Counted from the stretch's first letter, positions 8,640-16,733 are shown. The stretch is DNA of 33,535 nucleotides from [Clostridium] ultunense DSM 10521 (GCF_000511955.1 NZ_AZSU01000008.1:3413-36947), one strand, 5' to 3'. Translations and numbers: made by a program. The notes: generated by a model from the sequence alone, not told the origin.

Positions 8640-9311
8640 TCAAAACCTCCCTATTGGGTTAATTCCAGTAATATATATAATTTCATCTAGAGATGATATA
8701 CTATTAATTATTTTATCCTTTATAGGGCTATCTATTTCCATAACCATAGTTGCAATTTTACCTTCCCGTGACACCTTCATAGTGGCAATATTAATATCTT
8801 CATTTGAAAGGATTGAGCTTATCCTGCTTATAGAACCTTTTTGATCCTTATATTTTATTAAAATAGTTGGATAATCACCGGTAAACTCAACTCTATTTCC
8901 GTTAATATCGGTAATCAGGATATTGCCTCCTCCGATTGAAGAACCTATTATATAATAATCATCTTTATCCTTATAATGGAACACTATTTTAACAGTATTT
9001 GGGTGTACATATCCCAAATCCGCTTCTACAAATTCTATGTCTATTCCTTTATCTTTAGCTATATTTAAAGATCTTTTTATTCTTTCATCAGAGGGATCCA
9101 TTCCAAGGACACCTGCTACTAAGGCCCTATCAGTACCGTGACCTTTATAGGTTTTGGCGAAGGAACCATGAAGGTAGAAGGTGACCTTATAAAAAAAATC
9201 ATCTGCAATTTCCCTTCCAATTTTACCTAGCCTTGCAGCTCCTGCAGTATGGGAACTAGAAGGTCCAATCATCACAGGTCCTAAAATATCAAATACCCCA
9301 TAATTTTTCAT
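8640..9311 (-). CDS. sdaAB: L-serine dehydratase, iron-sulphur-dependent, beta subunit
   Basis: A 223-residue beta subunit and first gene of the minus-strand operon. The signature GPVMIGPSSSHTAGAARLG lies near the N terminus, followed by HGSFAKTYKGHGTDRALVAG. The C-terminal ~75 residues (from about 145) form an ACT domain, with the TGDYPTILIKYKDQKG start and the DINIATMKVSREG segment, which may sense serine. An AAGGAGG lies 6 bases ahead of the ATG. A promoter (9340-9368) sits directly upstream, so this is the likely transcription entry point for all five genes. Confidence 0.96.
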   Translation of the reverse strand: MKNYGVFDILGPVMIGPSSSHTAGAARLGKIGREIADDFFYKVTFYLHGSFAKTYKGHGTDRALVAGVLGMDPSDERIKRSLNIAKDKGIDIEFVEADLGYVHPNTVKIVFHYKDKDDYYIIGSSIGGGNILITDINGNRVEFTGDYPTILIKYKDQKGSISRISSILSNEDINIATMKVSREGKIATMVMEIDSPIKDKIINSISSLDEIIYITGINPIGRF

Positions 9312-9339
9312 TTCTAACCTCCTTACCTTTAGTGTATTA

Positions 9340-9368
9340 ATTTTAGCATTTTATTATAATTTAGGCAA
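9340..9368 (-). promoter_or_regulatory. Probable sigma-A promoter for sdaAB operon
   Basis: Read on the minus strand: -35 TTGCCT (9368-9363), 17-base spacer, -10 TAAAAT (9345-9340) preceded by TG one base upstream (extended -10). Transcription would start near 9333, some 20 bases before the sdaAB ATG. The -35 begins right after the U-tract of the upstream terminator. Confidence 0.55.
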
Positions 9369-9392
9369 CAAAAAAAGGAGGTTTACCCTCCT
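9369..9392 (-). terminator. Intrinsic terminator of the uppS-like gene
   Basis: On the minus strand AGGAGG (9392-9387), loop GTAAA, CCTCCT (9381-9376), then a run of T. The stop codon TAA of the uppS-like gene lies in the loop. The short 6-bp but GC-rich stem plus U-tract is a good terminator. Confidence 0.7.
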
Positions 9393-10027
9393 AAGGTTAT
9401 ATCCTGTTTATCATACCAGTCAAGGGCATGGTAAAAATGTTCTTGTTTAAAATCAGGCCAATAATCGTCGATTACATAAAAGTCCGCATATACCGTTTGC
9501 AATGGGGGGAAACCACTCAACCTTCTTCTGCCACCCCAGCGGATGATAAGATCAACTCTAGAAATATTCCTAGATTTTATTAACTGGGTTAAATTAGGAC
9601 TTTTTTCATCTGGGATGAAATAATCTTTTAAATCCCATTGCCATCCATAGTTAACCAAGAAATTTACTTTTATTCCCCCATTACCAAATACTTGCCTTTT
9701 TATGGTAAAGGGAATTAAAGGTTTAGGAAACATTTCCGAGTCTGTATTGCCTACTACTAGTAAAGAGGCATTTTCTTTTGCCAACATTTTGACCGCCTCT
9801 ACGCAAGCTTGGGTAAAAGCCAATCGTTGAGTTCTAGGGCGTTTAGTATTATCTACAGTAAACCCATAATAGGTTAATTCCTTTATTCCTACTTTTTCGC
9901 ATAATTTGAATAGCTCTAAACCAGGTTTTAAGCCTTCTTTATAACCTTCCTCCTTAGAAAGACCATTTTTCAAAGCCCATCTTCTATTGCCATCAGGGAT
10001 AATCCCTATATGTTCAGGGATTCTCAT
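9383..10027 (-). CDS. Divergent undecaprenyl diphosphate synthase-family prenyltransferase
   Basis: A 214-residue cis-prenyltransferase family member, shorter than the ~240-250 residues of housekeeping UppS. The N terminus has HIGIIPDGNRRWA, retaining the catalytic-loop aspartate and the RRWA segment. Next come YGFTVDNTKRP, where UppS normally has FSTENW, and IRWGGRRRLSGF leading into TVYADFYVIDDYWPDF, where UppS has R-T-G/S-G-E-x-R-L-S. The metal/diphosphate-binding glutamate of that last motif is replaced by arginine. The missing STENW and GE motifs suggest altered substrate use or chain length, so a gene symbol is withheld. It follows the PspC gene with a 122-base gap and has its own terminator. 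A main uppS would be expected elsewhere in the genome. Confidence 0.75.
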   Translation of the reverse strand: MRIPEHIGIIPDGNRRWALKNGLSKEEGYKEGLKPGLELFKLCEKVGIKELTYYGFTVDNTKRPRTQRLAFTQACVEAVKMLAKENASLLVVGNTDSEMFPKPLIPFTIKRQVFGNGGIKVNFLVNYGWQWDLKDYFIPDEKSPNLTQLIKSRNISRVDLIIRWGGRRRLSGFPPLQTVYADFYVIDDYWPDFKQEHFYHALDWYDKQDITLGG

Positions 10028-10128
10028 AGTATCACTACCTTCCTAATTTTATTTATTCATATTATTTCCAGTTGACAGTTAAAAAATACACCCTATAGGC
10101 TTTGCTTATTAGATTAGCAAATAATAGC

Positions 10129-10164
10129 AATAACAAGATGAGCTCCTATTTAGCCCTTGTTATT
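10129..10164 (-). terminator. Possible hairpin at the end of the pspC gene
   Basis: AATAACAAG (10129-10137) and CTTGTTATT (10156-10164) are perfect 9-base inverted repeats around an 18-base loop. The right arm overlaps the 3' end of the PspC gene. On the minus strand the sequence after the stem is only moderately T-rich, so termination may be weak. Confidence 0.35.
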
Positions 10165-10545
10165 ATTGATTATAATATAAACACCTGCTAAAATTAGTAA
10201 AATTGGCCAATATCTAAAGATATTGAAGAATCTAAAGACATGCTGGGGTAATATAAGCCTTGCTAACATATACCCCCCTACGATAATTAAGGCAATACCG
10301 ATGAAAATAGGGGTGTTTTTTGTGCTTGAACCACCATTGGTATCCTGATATATTACTCCATTGTCTTCAGGAATTATCAATGCACAGACTATGTAGGCTA
10401 ATAGTCCAGGCCCTCCAGGCATAAAAGTAATTAATACCCAAAGGATACGTACAATTACCGGGTCTACATTGAAATATTCACCTATTCCACCACAGACTCC
10501 AGCTAAAATCTTATCAGAACTAGACCGTTTCAATTTTTTATTCAT
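10150..10545 (-). CDS. PspC-domain membrane protein
   Basis: A 131-residue protein with an N-terminal PspC domain: RSSSDKILAGVCGGIGEYF, VDPVIVRILWVL, a hydrophobic run and LIIPED. A C-terminal pair of hydrophobic segments (about 78-97 and 107-125, ending in IFRYWPILLILAGVYIII) resembles those of LiaF/YvlB-type envelope-stress proteins. PspC proteins sit in the membrane and take part in envelope stress responses; the specific partner is not visible here. GGAGG lies 6 bases before the ATG, and TGTTAAAAT on the minus strand (10591-10583) is a plausible extended -10. It is divergent from the FHA-SEDS-PBP operon, consistent with envelope maintenance. Confidence 0.85.
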   Translation of the reverse strand: MNKKLKRSSSDKILAGVCGGIGEYFNVDPVIVRILWVLITFMPGGPGLLAYIVCALIIPEDNGVIYQDTNGGSSTKNTPIFIGIALIIVGGYMLARLILPQHVFRFFNIFRYWPILLILAGVYIIINNNKG

Positions 10546-10696
10546 ATATTTCCTCCTTTATAGTTGCCTAGTATTAAGTATTATTTTAACAGATAATTGG
10601 CTAAAATTAAATATAGCTTATAGTTTAAAATTATTCACAATATAGTTTCTTTGTGATAACATTAATAAAAGGATAAAATAAATTTGGAGGACTAAA

Positions 10697-11128
10697 ATGT
10701 ATAATATATTTTCTTTAATATTTAAATATGTTTTTATAGTGATTATTTACCTATTTATACTGAGTATTATAAGGCTTATATATCTAGATATCAAGGGAAT
10801 AGATACTGCCCCTTTAGATGACAGTAGTTATTTAAAACTTGTGAATAAAAAAGATACTCTACCTTTTAAGGTGAAAGAATATTACCATTTAGCAGATGAA
10901 GCCTACTTAGGTAGAGGGAAGGACAACGAAATTATGATAAAGGACCCATATATTTCAAAAAAACATTTAAGAATAGTTAAAGATGAAGGAGATTATTATT
11001 TAGAAGATTTAAATAGTGCAAATGGTACCTATTTAAATGGTGATAAAATTATGGATGTAGCCCAGTTGAAAAATGGAGATAGAATCAGGATAGGACAAGT
11101 TGAATTTTTATATGTAGGTAGAGAGTAG
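10697..11128 (+). CDS. FHA-domain protein with N-terminal membrane anchor
   Basis: A 143-residue protein. Residues ~5-28 form one transmembrane helix. Residues ~65-140 are a forkhead-associated phosphothreonine-binding domain with its conserved features: YLGRGKDNEI, then PYISKKHLRI and LEDLNSANGTYLNG. FHA proteins next to SEDS and PBP genes recall the actinobacterial FhaB-RodA-PbpA arrangement, where the FHA protein links Ser/Thr phosphorylation to wall growth. No kinase or phosphatase is adjacent here. It starts at ATG with GGAGG six bases upstream and is first in a three-gene operon. A TTGTGA-17-TAAAAT match (10651-10679) is a weak promoter candidate. Confidence 0.88.
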   Translation: MYNIFSLIFKYVFIVIIYLFILSIIRLIYLDIKGIDTAPLDDSSYLKLVNKKDTLPFKVKEYYHLADEAYLGRGKDNEIMIKDPYISKKHLRIVKDEGDYYLEDLNSANGTYLNGDKIMDVAQLKNGDRIRIGQVEFLYVGRE

Positions 11129-11138
11129 GGATGGAAAT

Positions 11139-12377
11139 ATGATGAATAAAAAGGTTAGTTATAAATTACCACGTAATCTACTAGTTTTGTTTGAATTGAT
11201 GGCCCTATTGCTTCTTTTTATATATGATAAGGATAATTTGGATAAACTTACCATAATCTATGGTATTACCCTTATATTCATTGTTTATATATCTAATTTT
11301 ATTTTATTGCGTATATCTACAGGGGATAGCTATATATTCCTAATAGTGACTATGCTTATAAGTATTGGGGTTATTATGATTTATAGAATAGATCCACTCT
11401 TAGGTATTAAACAGGTTCTTTGGATAGGAATGGGTATCATAATATTTTTTATAACCTATTTCTTCTTTAAAAAAATAAAAGGATGGGAAGAATGGATCTG
11501 GCTGTATGGAATTAGTTCAATCATTTTGTTTATAATGACTTTGTTATTAGGTACTAGAACTAAAGGCTCAATTAACTGGATTACAATTGGTAGATTCGGG
11601 TTCCAGCCTTCAGAGATTATAAAAATACTAGCAATTTTTCTCATCAGTTCTTATTATGCTAATTATGAAAAATATAAGGAGAAGAAATACGGGCCTTACT
11701 ATCTAATGGGAATCATGTATATTTTTATCATGTTTTTATTTTTACAAAGGGATTTAGGAGCAGTATTAATATTTTATTCCCTGTTTTTAGCACTCCAATT
11801 TATCTATGAGGAAAATAGAAAATTAGTATTATATAACCTTTTGATTTTTATTGTAAGTGGGACATTAGGGTATTTTATTTTTCCTCATGTTAAAATTAGA
11901 TTCGAAACCTGGTTAAACCCATGGAAGTATATAGATAATAAAGGGTATCAAATAACTCAATCCTTGTTTGCCATTGCTGAGGGCGGGTTTTTTGGAACTG
12001 GAATTGGATTAGGATACCCAGATTTTATTCCTGAAGTCCATACAGACTTTATTTTCTCCGCCATATGTGAGGAGATGGGTATATTTACTGGGATAGGTAT
12101 TATAATGTTGTTTTTAATATTAGTTTATAGGGGATTTAAAATAGCAATTAAGCAAGAAATTAAATTTTATAGGATAGTGGCTTTAGGCATTAGTATATTA
12201 TTTGGAATCCAGTCCTTTATAATTTTTGGGGGGGTTTTGAAGATGATCCCCTTAACAGGCATCACCATACCTTTTGTCTCTTATGGTGGTAGTTCTATGT
12301 TGTCGAGTTTCATAGCTTTAGGAATCCTTCAAGTAGCATCAGAAGAACTAGATTTCGAGGTGGAGAAAGATGGATAA
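11139..12377 (+). CDS. SEDS-family peptidoglycan glycosyltransferase (FtsW/RodA/SpoVE)
   Basis: A 412-residue polytopic protein with about ten hydrophobic segments. It belongs to the SEDS family, which polymerises lipid II glycan strands. Motifs are TRTKGSINWITIGRFGFQPSE (extracellular loop and following helix), KGYQITQSLFAIAEGGFFGTG, the strongly conserved VHTDFIFSAICEEMG and the C-terminal PFVSYGGSSMLSSFIALGI. Whether it serves elongation (RodA) or division (FtsW) cannot be told from sequence alone. It pairs with the class B PBP whose start overlaps this stop by 8 bases, matching the obligate SEDS-bPBP complex. Two consecutive ATGs begin the frame; the ribosome site (AGGGATGGA) is modest, so coupling to the FHA gene 10 bases upstream is likely. 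Confidence 0.92.
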   Translation: MMNKKVSYKLPRNLLVLFELMALLLLFIYDKDNLDKLTIIYGITLIFIVYISNFILLRISTGDSYIFLIVTMLISIGVIMIYRIDPLLGIKQVLWIGMGIIIFFITYFFFKKIKGWEEWIWLYGISSIILFIMTLLLGTRTKGSINWITIGRFGFQPSEIIKILAIFLISSYYANYEKYKEKKYGPYYLMGIMYIFIMFLFLQRDLGAVLIFYSLFLALQFIYEENRKLVLYNLLIFIVSGTLGYFIFPHVKIRFETWLNPWKYIDNKGYQITQSLFAIAEGGFFGTGIGLGYPDFIPEVHTDFIFSAICEEMGIFTGIGIIMLFLILVYRGFKIAIKQEIKFYRIVALGISILFGIQSFIIFGGVLKMIPLTGITIPFVSYGGSSMLSSFIALGILQVASEELDFEVEKDG

Positions 12378-13773
12378 AGAGCTTAAAAGGATTATTACCG
12401 TATTGGTAGGAATTTGTATATTATTCGTTAGTTTGGTAGCATATTTAAGTTATTTTCAAGTATTTAAGGCTGAGTCCATAAAGATGAATAGCTATAACAA
12501 ACGGTTATGGATAAATGAAGAAAAAATACTGAGAGGTTCCATTATAGATAGAGATGGGAAGATATTAGCTTATAGTGAAAAGGAAGGAGAAACCTATAAA
12601 AGGATTTATAATTACGGTAGCCTCTATAGTCATATTATTGGTTATAGCTATAGGGAATACGGGAAAGTAGGGTTGGAGTTAGAATATAATAATGCTTTAT
12701 TAAATATTAGTGATTCAACCCCTTTAAATGAATTAAAAAACATAGTAATACCAAATACAGAAGGAAATACATTAAAACTCACTATAGACCACCATATCCA
12801 AGAATATGCTAGAAACCTTTTAAAGGGAAAGAAAGGCTCAATAGTGGCTATGAATCCAAAAACAGGTGAAATGTACGCTATGGTAAGTCTACCCGACTTC
12901 AATCCTTCAGCTCTTAAAGAAAATTGGAGCAATATTGTTGAAGATGAAAATAGCCCATTTTTAAATAGGGCAACTTCTGGATTATATACTCCTGGTTCTA
13001 CATTTAAGGTAATAACCGCTGTAGCAGCCATAGAAAAAACTGATTTGGATAGAGAGTATGAATGTAAGGGAAGTACAAAAATTGATGGATACGTTTTAAA
13101 AGACTATAATAGCAAAGCCCATGGCAAATTGAGTCTTGAAGAAGCCCTGGTTAAATCCTGTAACACCTACTTTGCAGAAAAAGGTGTATTAATTGGGAAG
13201 GAGAAGTTAGGGGAAGTTACTGAAAGGTTTATGATCAATAAAAAGATTCCTTTCGACCTTCCAACAGCAAAATCCACTTTTCCCTATAAGGATAATATTG
13301 GCAAGACTGATATTGCAGCTGCAAGTATTGGGCAGGGGAAGGTTCTGGTAACTCCTTTAAATATGGCTTTAGTGGCTTCTAGCGTTGCAAATAAAGGGGA
13401 AATGGTAAAACCCATTCTAGTTAAGGAAATTATATCGCCAGAGGGAAAAGTAATAAGGCAGAGCCAGCCTCAGACCATATCCAGAGGTGCAGACATATTT
13501 ACTGCCAATGAAGTTAAAAATATGATGGTAGAAGGAGTAAAGCGGGGAACTTCTAAAAATGCGAGTATTAAAAATATTAGAGTGGCTGGTAAAACCGGTA
13601 CTGCTGAAAATCCATCAGGTAAAGCCCATGCTTGGTTTATAGGTTTTGCACCAGCAGATGACCCTCAAATTGCAGTGGCAGTAGTTTTAGAAGAGGAAGG
13701 AAGCACAGGAGGTCAAGCAGCAGCACCCATAGCAAGAAATATAATGATAGAGGCTATAAATACGATTAAATGA
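12370..13773 (+). CDS. Class B penicillin-binding protein (transpeptidase)
   Basis: A 467-residue D,D-transpeptidase with a single N-terminal membrane anchor (about residues 9-30), a short dimerisation-type N domain (IIDRDGKILAYS onward) and a transpeptidase domain with all three catalytic motifs: STFK (S210, K213), SCN (263-265) and KTG (408-410). It lacks the PASTA repeats and the long pedestal of many PBP2 proteins, closer to the compact PbpA type. It cross-links peptidoglycan made by the overlapping SEDS protein. A strong hairpin terminator follows at 13786. Confidence 0.93.
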   Translation: MDKELKRIITVLVGICILFVSLVAYLSYFQVFKAESIKMNSYNKRLWINEEKILRGSIIDRDGKILAYSEKEGETYKRIYNYGSLYSHIIGYSYREYGKVGLELEYNNALLNISDSTPLNELKNIVIPNTEGNTLKLTIDHHIQEYARNLLKGKKGSIVAMNPKTGEMYAMVSLPDFNPSALKENWSNIVEDENSPFLNRATSGLYTPGSTFKVITAVAAIEKTDLDREYECKGSTKIDGYVLKDYNSKAHGKLSLEEALVKSCNTYFAEKGVLIGKEKLGEVTERFMINKKIPFDLPTAKSTFPYKDNIGKTDIAAASIGQGKVLVTPLNMALVASSVANKGEMVKPILVKEIISPEGKVIRQSQPQTISRGADIFTANEVKNMMVEGVKRGTSKNASIKNIRVAGKTGTAENPSGKAHAWFIGFAPADDPQIAVAVVLEEEGSTGGQAAAPIARNIMIEAINTIK

Positions 13774-13785
13774 TATAAGAACAGA

Positions 13786-13838
13786 AATCCCATCTATTAT
13801 TGGAGTATATGCATTTTATCTAATAGATGGGATTTTTT
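13786..13838. terminator. Bidirectional terminator between pbp and nadK
   Basis: Perfect 14-base inverted repeats AATCCCATCTATTA (13786-13799) and TAATAGATGGGATT (13821-13834) with a 21-base loop, followed by a T run on the plus strand. The genes are convergent, so it can serve both. Confidence 0.8.
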
Positions 13839-13839
13839 C

Positions 13840-14655
13840 TTATAAAAACTTGCTTTTCAAATTATTCCAGTACATATTCTTATCGAAGTTCAGTTTAGAT
13901 ATTGTCTTCTTTGGAATTGTAAAATCTATTTTAGTTATATTATCGTACCTAATTTCAAATCCATCAACTACAATCAAAATGGAATTTTCATACCGATACT
14001 CTGGTTTAATGGTTATTGGAATATCACCTGGTACTATTGCGCTATTAGGCAAAGAGCGATAAGCCCTCGAACTTATAGGCGATAAGGGGGTAATCTGTAA
14101 AGTCTTTAAGGAGGGATATATTATACTGCCACCAGTGGAAAAATTATAAGCTGTACTCCCGACAGGTGTAGATACAATTATACCATCTCCACAGAATTTT
14201 TCTAAATGATTTCCATCGATAAAAATTTCCAAATGTACTACTTTAGATTGAATTCCTTTAATGACTATTTCATTAACCCCGTATAATTCAAAGCAACTTG
14301 TTTGGGTACAAATATTAGCTTTTACTAAATAAATTTCTTCAATAACATAGTCCTTGTTCAAATATTTTTCTATGAATTCATCAATATGTTCAGGTAATAT
14401 TTCTTGAAAAAATCCTAAATGACCAGTATTTATACCAACAAAGGGTATATGTGGAAATTGATATTTGTGGACTGTCCTTAAAAAAGCCCCGTCTCCACCT
14501 ATACAAATATTTAGCTCTGCTTTATTACTGTATTTTTCTGGTACAATAAAGCCTTCTTTATTCAATTTTTCCATTAGTAGATTAAAGGTTTTTTTTGATG
14601 CTGGATTATAATTTGAAATAACATTTATAATCCTTTTCTTATTAGTAGGATTCAA
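13840..14655 (-). CDS. nadK: NAD kinase
   Basis: About 271 residues; ATP (or polyphosphate)-dependent phosphorylation of NAD to NADP in the cytoplasm. Motifs are CIGGDGAFLRTVHK (family GGDGT, here GGDGA), VGINTGHLGFFQE, FCGDGIIVSTPVGSTAYNFS with the downstream GGSIIYP, and SSRAYRSLP. I choose the TTG at 14655 as start because GGAGGGG (14668-14662) lies 6 bases ahead of it; a longer frame opening at TTG 14670 would swallow this ribosome site. The gene is divergent from the pseudouridine synthase. Confidence 0.93.
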   Translation of the reverse strand: MNPTNKKRIINVISNYNPASKKTFNLLMEKLNKEGFIVPEKYSNKAELNICIGGDGAFLRTVHKYQFPHIPFVGINTGHLGFFQEILPEHIDEFIEKYLNKDYVIEEIYLVKANICTQTSCFELYGVNEIVIKGIQSKVVHLEIFIDGNHLEKFCGDGIIVSTPVGSTAYNFSTGGSIIYPSLKTLQITPLSPISSRAYRSLPNSAIVPGDIPITIKPEYRYENSILIVVDGFEIRYDNITKIDFTIPKKTISKLNFDKNMYWNNLKSKFL

Positions 14656-14701
14656 AAATTTCCCCTCCAAACTTGTATCTTATTTAAATTTAATATATTT
14701 T

Positions 14702-14710
14702 TGGTATAAT
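14702..14710 (+). promoter_or_regulatory. Extended -10 promoter for the pseudouridine synthase gene
   Basis: TGGTATAAT is a perfect -10 with TG one base upstream; no good -35 is visible. A second TATAAT on the minus strand (14729-14724) could serve nadK, giving closely spaced divergent promoters. Confidence 0.5.
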
Positions 14711-14759
14711 AAACTGTAGCTATATTATACAATAAAAGTACTAATATTTGGAGGTAAAG

Positions 14760-15662
14760 ATGAGTTTATTAAAAAACAGTGAAAATGTAATTGTATTCAA
14801 TGTAGAAAGAAATGGCCAATCATTGGACGAATTTTTATTCAGCAATGAAATATCTGGGCGGTTTTTTAGGCGATTATACAGAGAGAAAAACATATTTATA
14901 AATGGAGAATTTCAAAGGAAGAACAAAGTGTTAAAGGGAGGAGATATTGTATCCATAATAATAGAAGATGAGATAGAAAATACTTTACCAGAACCAATCC
15001 CCTTAGATATTGTATATGAAGATATGGATTTGCTAGTTTTAAACAAACAACCTTATATAGTGGTACATCAGACAAAAAGCCATCAACAAAATACCATATC
15101 TAATGGTATAAGCTACTATTTTAAAAACAAGGGAATAAAAAGAAAGATACGATTTATTAATAGGTTAGACATGGATACATCGGGTATTTTATTGGTAGCT
15201 AAATCCTCCTTTGCCCATCAACAAATGGCATTACAATTTGAAAACAATGAAGTAGTGAAAGGGTACATAGTTGTAGTAGCCGGTATTGTAAAGAAGGACC
15301 AAGATGTTATCAGTCTACCTATAGGAAGGGGAGAAGAAAAGAGCATTAAGAAAACTGTTACCCAAAAAGGAAAAGAGGCTATAACCAAATATAAGGTAAT
15401 AGAAAGATATAAGGAAGCTAGTCTTTTAGATGTGGAAATCCTTACTGGTAGAAGCCATCAGATACGGGTTCATTTAAGTCATATAGGGCATCCTATTATT
15501 GGAGATACCTTATACTATAAACCTAGTGAATATATAGGAAGACAAGCTTTACATTCTCACTATTTAAAGGCTAAACTTCCTAGAAGCAAGGATAATATAG
15601 AGCTAAAGGCTCCAATCCCCAACGATATTAAAAATTTAATAAACCATTTTGAAAATTATTGA
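14760..15662 (+). CDS. RluA-family pseudouridine synthase
   Basis: A 300-residue RNA pseudouridine synthase of the RluA/RluD group. An N-terminal S4-like RNA-binding region (about residues 18-75) precedes the catalytic domain. The catalytic motif FINRLDMDTSGILLVAKS carries the nucleophilic aspartate D137; downstream are LLDVEILTGRSHQIRVHLSH and GHPIIGDTLYY. The target is probably 23S rRNA uridines, but the exact site cannot be assigned. The ATG at 14760 follows GGAGGT (14750-14755); a TTG at 14748 in the same frame would place the ribosome site inside the coding region and is rejected. Confidence 0.92.
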   Translation: MSLLKNSENVIVFNVERNGQSLDEFLFSNEISGRFFRRLYREKNIFINGEFQRKNKVLKGGDIVSIIIEDEIENTLPEPIPLDIVYEDMDLLVLNKQPYIVVHQTKSHQQNTISNGISYYFKNKGIKRKIRFINRLDMDTSGILLVAKSSFAHQQMALQFENNEVVKGYIVVVAGIVKKDQDVISLPIGRGEEKSIKKTVTQKGKEAITKYKVIERYKEASLLDVEILTGRSHQIRVHLSHIGHPIIGDTLYYKPSEYIGRQALHSHYLKAKLPRSKDNIELKAPIPNDIKNLINHFENY

Positions 15663-15663
15663 T

Positions 15664-15704
15664 ATAAAAAAGCTTTAGCCTGGTTTAGGGGGCTAAAGCT
15701 AATT
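15664..15704. terminator. Bidirectional terminator
   Basis: AGCTTTAGCC (15671-15680) and GGCTAAAGCT (15691-15700) are perfect 10-base inverted repeats with a 10-base loop. The T run is better on the minus strand (A5 at 15666-15670), with an AATTTATT tail on the plus strand. It separates two convergent genes. Confidence 0.75.
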
Positions 15705-15706
15705 TA

Positions 15707-16315
15707 TTATACATCCCCCTCTTTTTCTTCAGTTTTTTTGGGGGAATCCAATGTTTTCATAATCTCTAACATTTTAGTCATATCCCTTAACTGTTTTTTT
15801 TCTTTTTCACCTTTTCCTTCCATTAAAGGTTCCATGAAGTTTATTATACTAGCAGGATCACTTAAATGGTCGGGATTTGTTAAAATAGAATTTAATATTT
15901 GAAATAATTTATTGAATTTATCCATAGTTAAGATTGTCTCTATAGCTGTACCCATACGATTTATTTCTTCTTTAGAAAATTCTCTTTTTATGGTGTTGGC
16001 TATGTAACTCAATCTTTCTTGATTGTTTTCTACAGGAATTGTATTTTGTATATAATTTACTCCTGAGATTTGGATGAATTCCATAGCTTCGTAGAATTTA
16101 ATCAATTTTTCTGTAATCATCAGCGCTTTATTAACAGAAGGTAGGATTTCTTCAGGGAAATAAGGACCAATCTTTTTCATAATCTGTATTTTTTCTATAG
16201 TATAAGGTATATCCAAATCCATTTTTGTAAACTTATTTTCCCATAGATTAACTGTATCTTCTTTCCTATTAATAAATATAGTTAGCATTAAAATAAATAC
16301 AAGCCCGTTATACAT
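15707..16315 (-). CDS. Unrecognised 202-residue membrane-anchored protein
   Basis: I do not recognise a family. The N terminus carries one short hydrophobic segment (about residues 3-16, LVFILMLTIFI), then a charged, mostly helical body. It ends with a helix rich in Lys/Glu (MTKMLEIMKTLDSPKK) and an acidic tail. The start is placed at ATG 16315, 7 bases after AGGGGG (16328-16323); an upstream TTG at 16336 would include the ribosome site and is unlikely. It is divergent from the small acidic gene at 16449, sharing a 133-base intergenic region. Topology suggests a cytoplasmic domain held at the membrane. Confidence 0.7.
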   Translation of the reverse strand: MYNGLVFILMLTIFINRKEDTVNLWENKFTKMDLDIPYTIEKIQIMKKIGPYFPEEILPSVNKALMITEKLIKFYEAMEFIQISGVNYIQNTIPVENNQERLSYIANTIKREFSKEEINRMGTAIETILTMDKFNKLFQILNSILTNPDHLSDPASIINFMEPLMEGKGEKEKKQLRDMTKMLEIMKTLDSPKKTEEKEGDV

Positions 16316-16448
16316 TAAAAATCCCCCTAGAATCAAATATATATATCTATTCTATGCTATTACCTGAAAAAAGGTTACAAAATTTAATTGTAATATATTT
16401 AAAGCTTAATTCATAAATTAGATTAGAACCTATAAGGGGGTAATTATT

Positions 16449-16733
16449 ATGAAAAAAGATGATAAAATTAAAAAGGCAATGGAAGAATTTGAAGGTTTTC
16501 AGCCTTCAGAGGAGCAAATAGAATTAATAGAGGGATTGGCAAATTCTTATTCTGATAAATCTGAAGAGGATATATTTGTAGAGATAATAAGGGTAAATGA
16601 GGAGATGGAGTCTGAAATGAGCCCTGAAGAATATGAAGAAATATTTGAAAAATTAAATAGCATAAGGCCTTTGTTAAACGAAGAACAATTAAAGAAATTG
16701 GATAGAATACTTTATATTTTAGGTAAGGATTAA
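16449..16733 (+). CDS. Unrecognised 94-residue acidic helical protein
   Basis: A small, strongly acidic protein with long predicted helices (GFQPSEEQIELIEGLANSYS, then MSPEEYEEIFEKLNSI and LNEEQLKKLDRILYILG). No catalytic or metal-binding motif is visible. AGGGGG lies about 9 bases before the ATG. It is divergently paired with the membrane-anchored gene at 15707-16315 and followed within 6 bases by a long hairpin. No function assigned. Confidence 0.7.
   Translation: MKKDDKIKKAMEEFEGFQPSEEQIELIEGLANSYSDKSEEDIFVEIIRVNEEMESEMSPEEYEEIFEKLNSIRPLLNEEQLKKLDRILYILGKD

Noticed and set aside
12648-13031. 127-codon minus-strand frame inside the PBP gene
   Set aside because: Lies fully over the conserved transpeptidase region and has no ribosome site.
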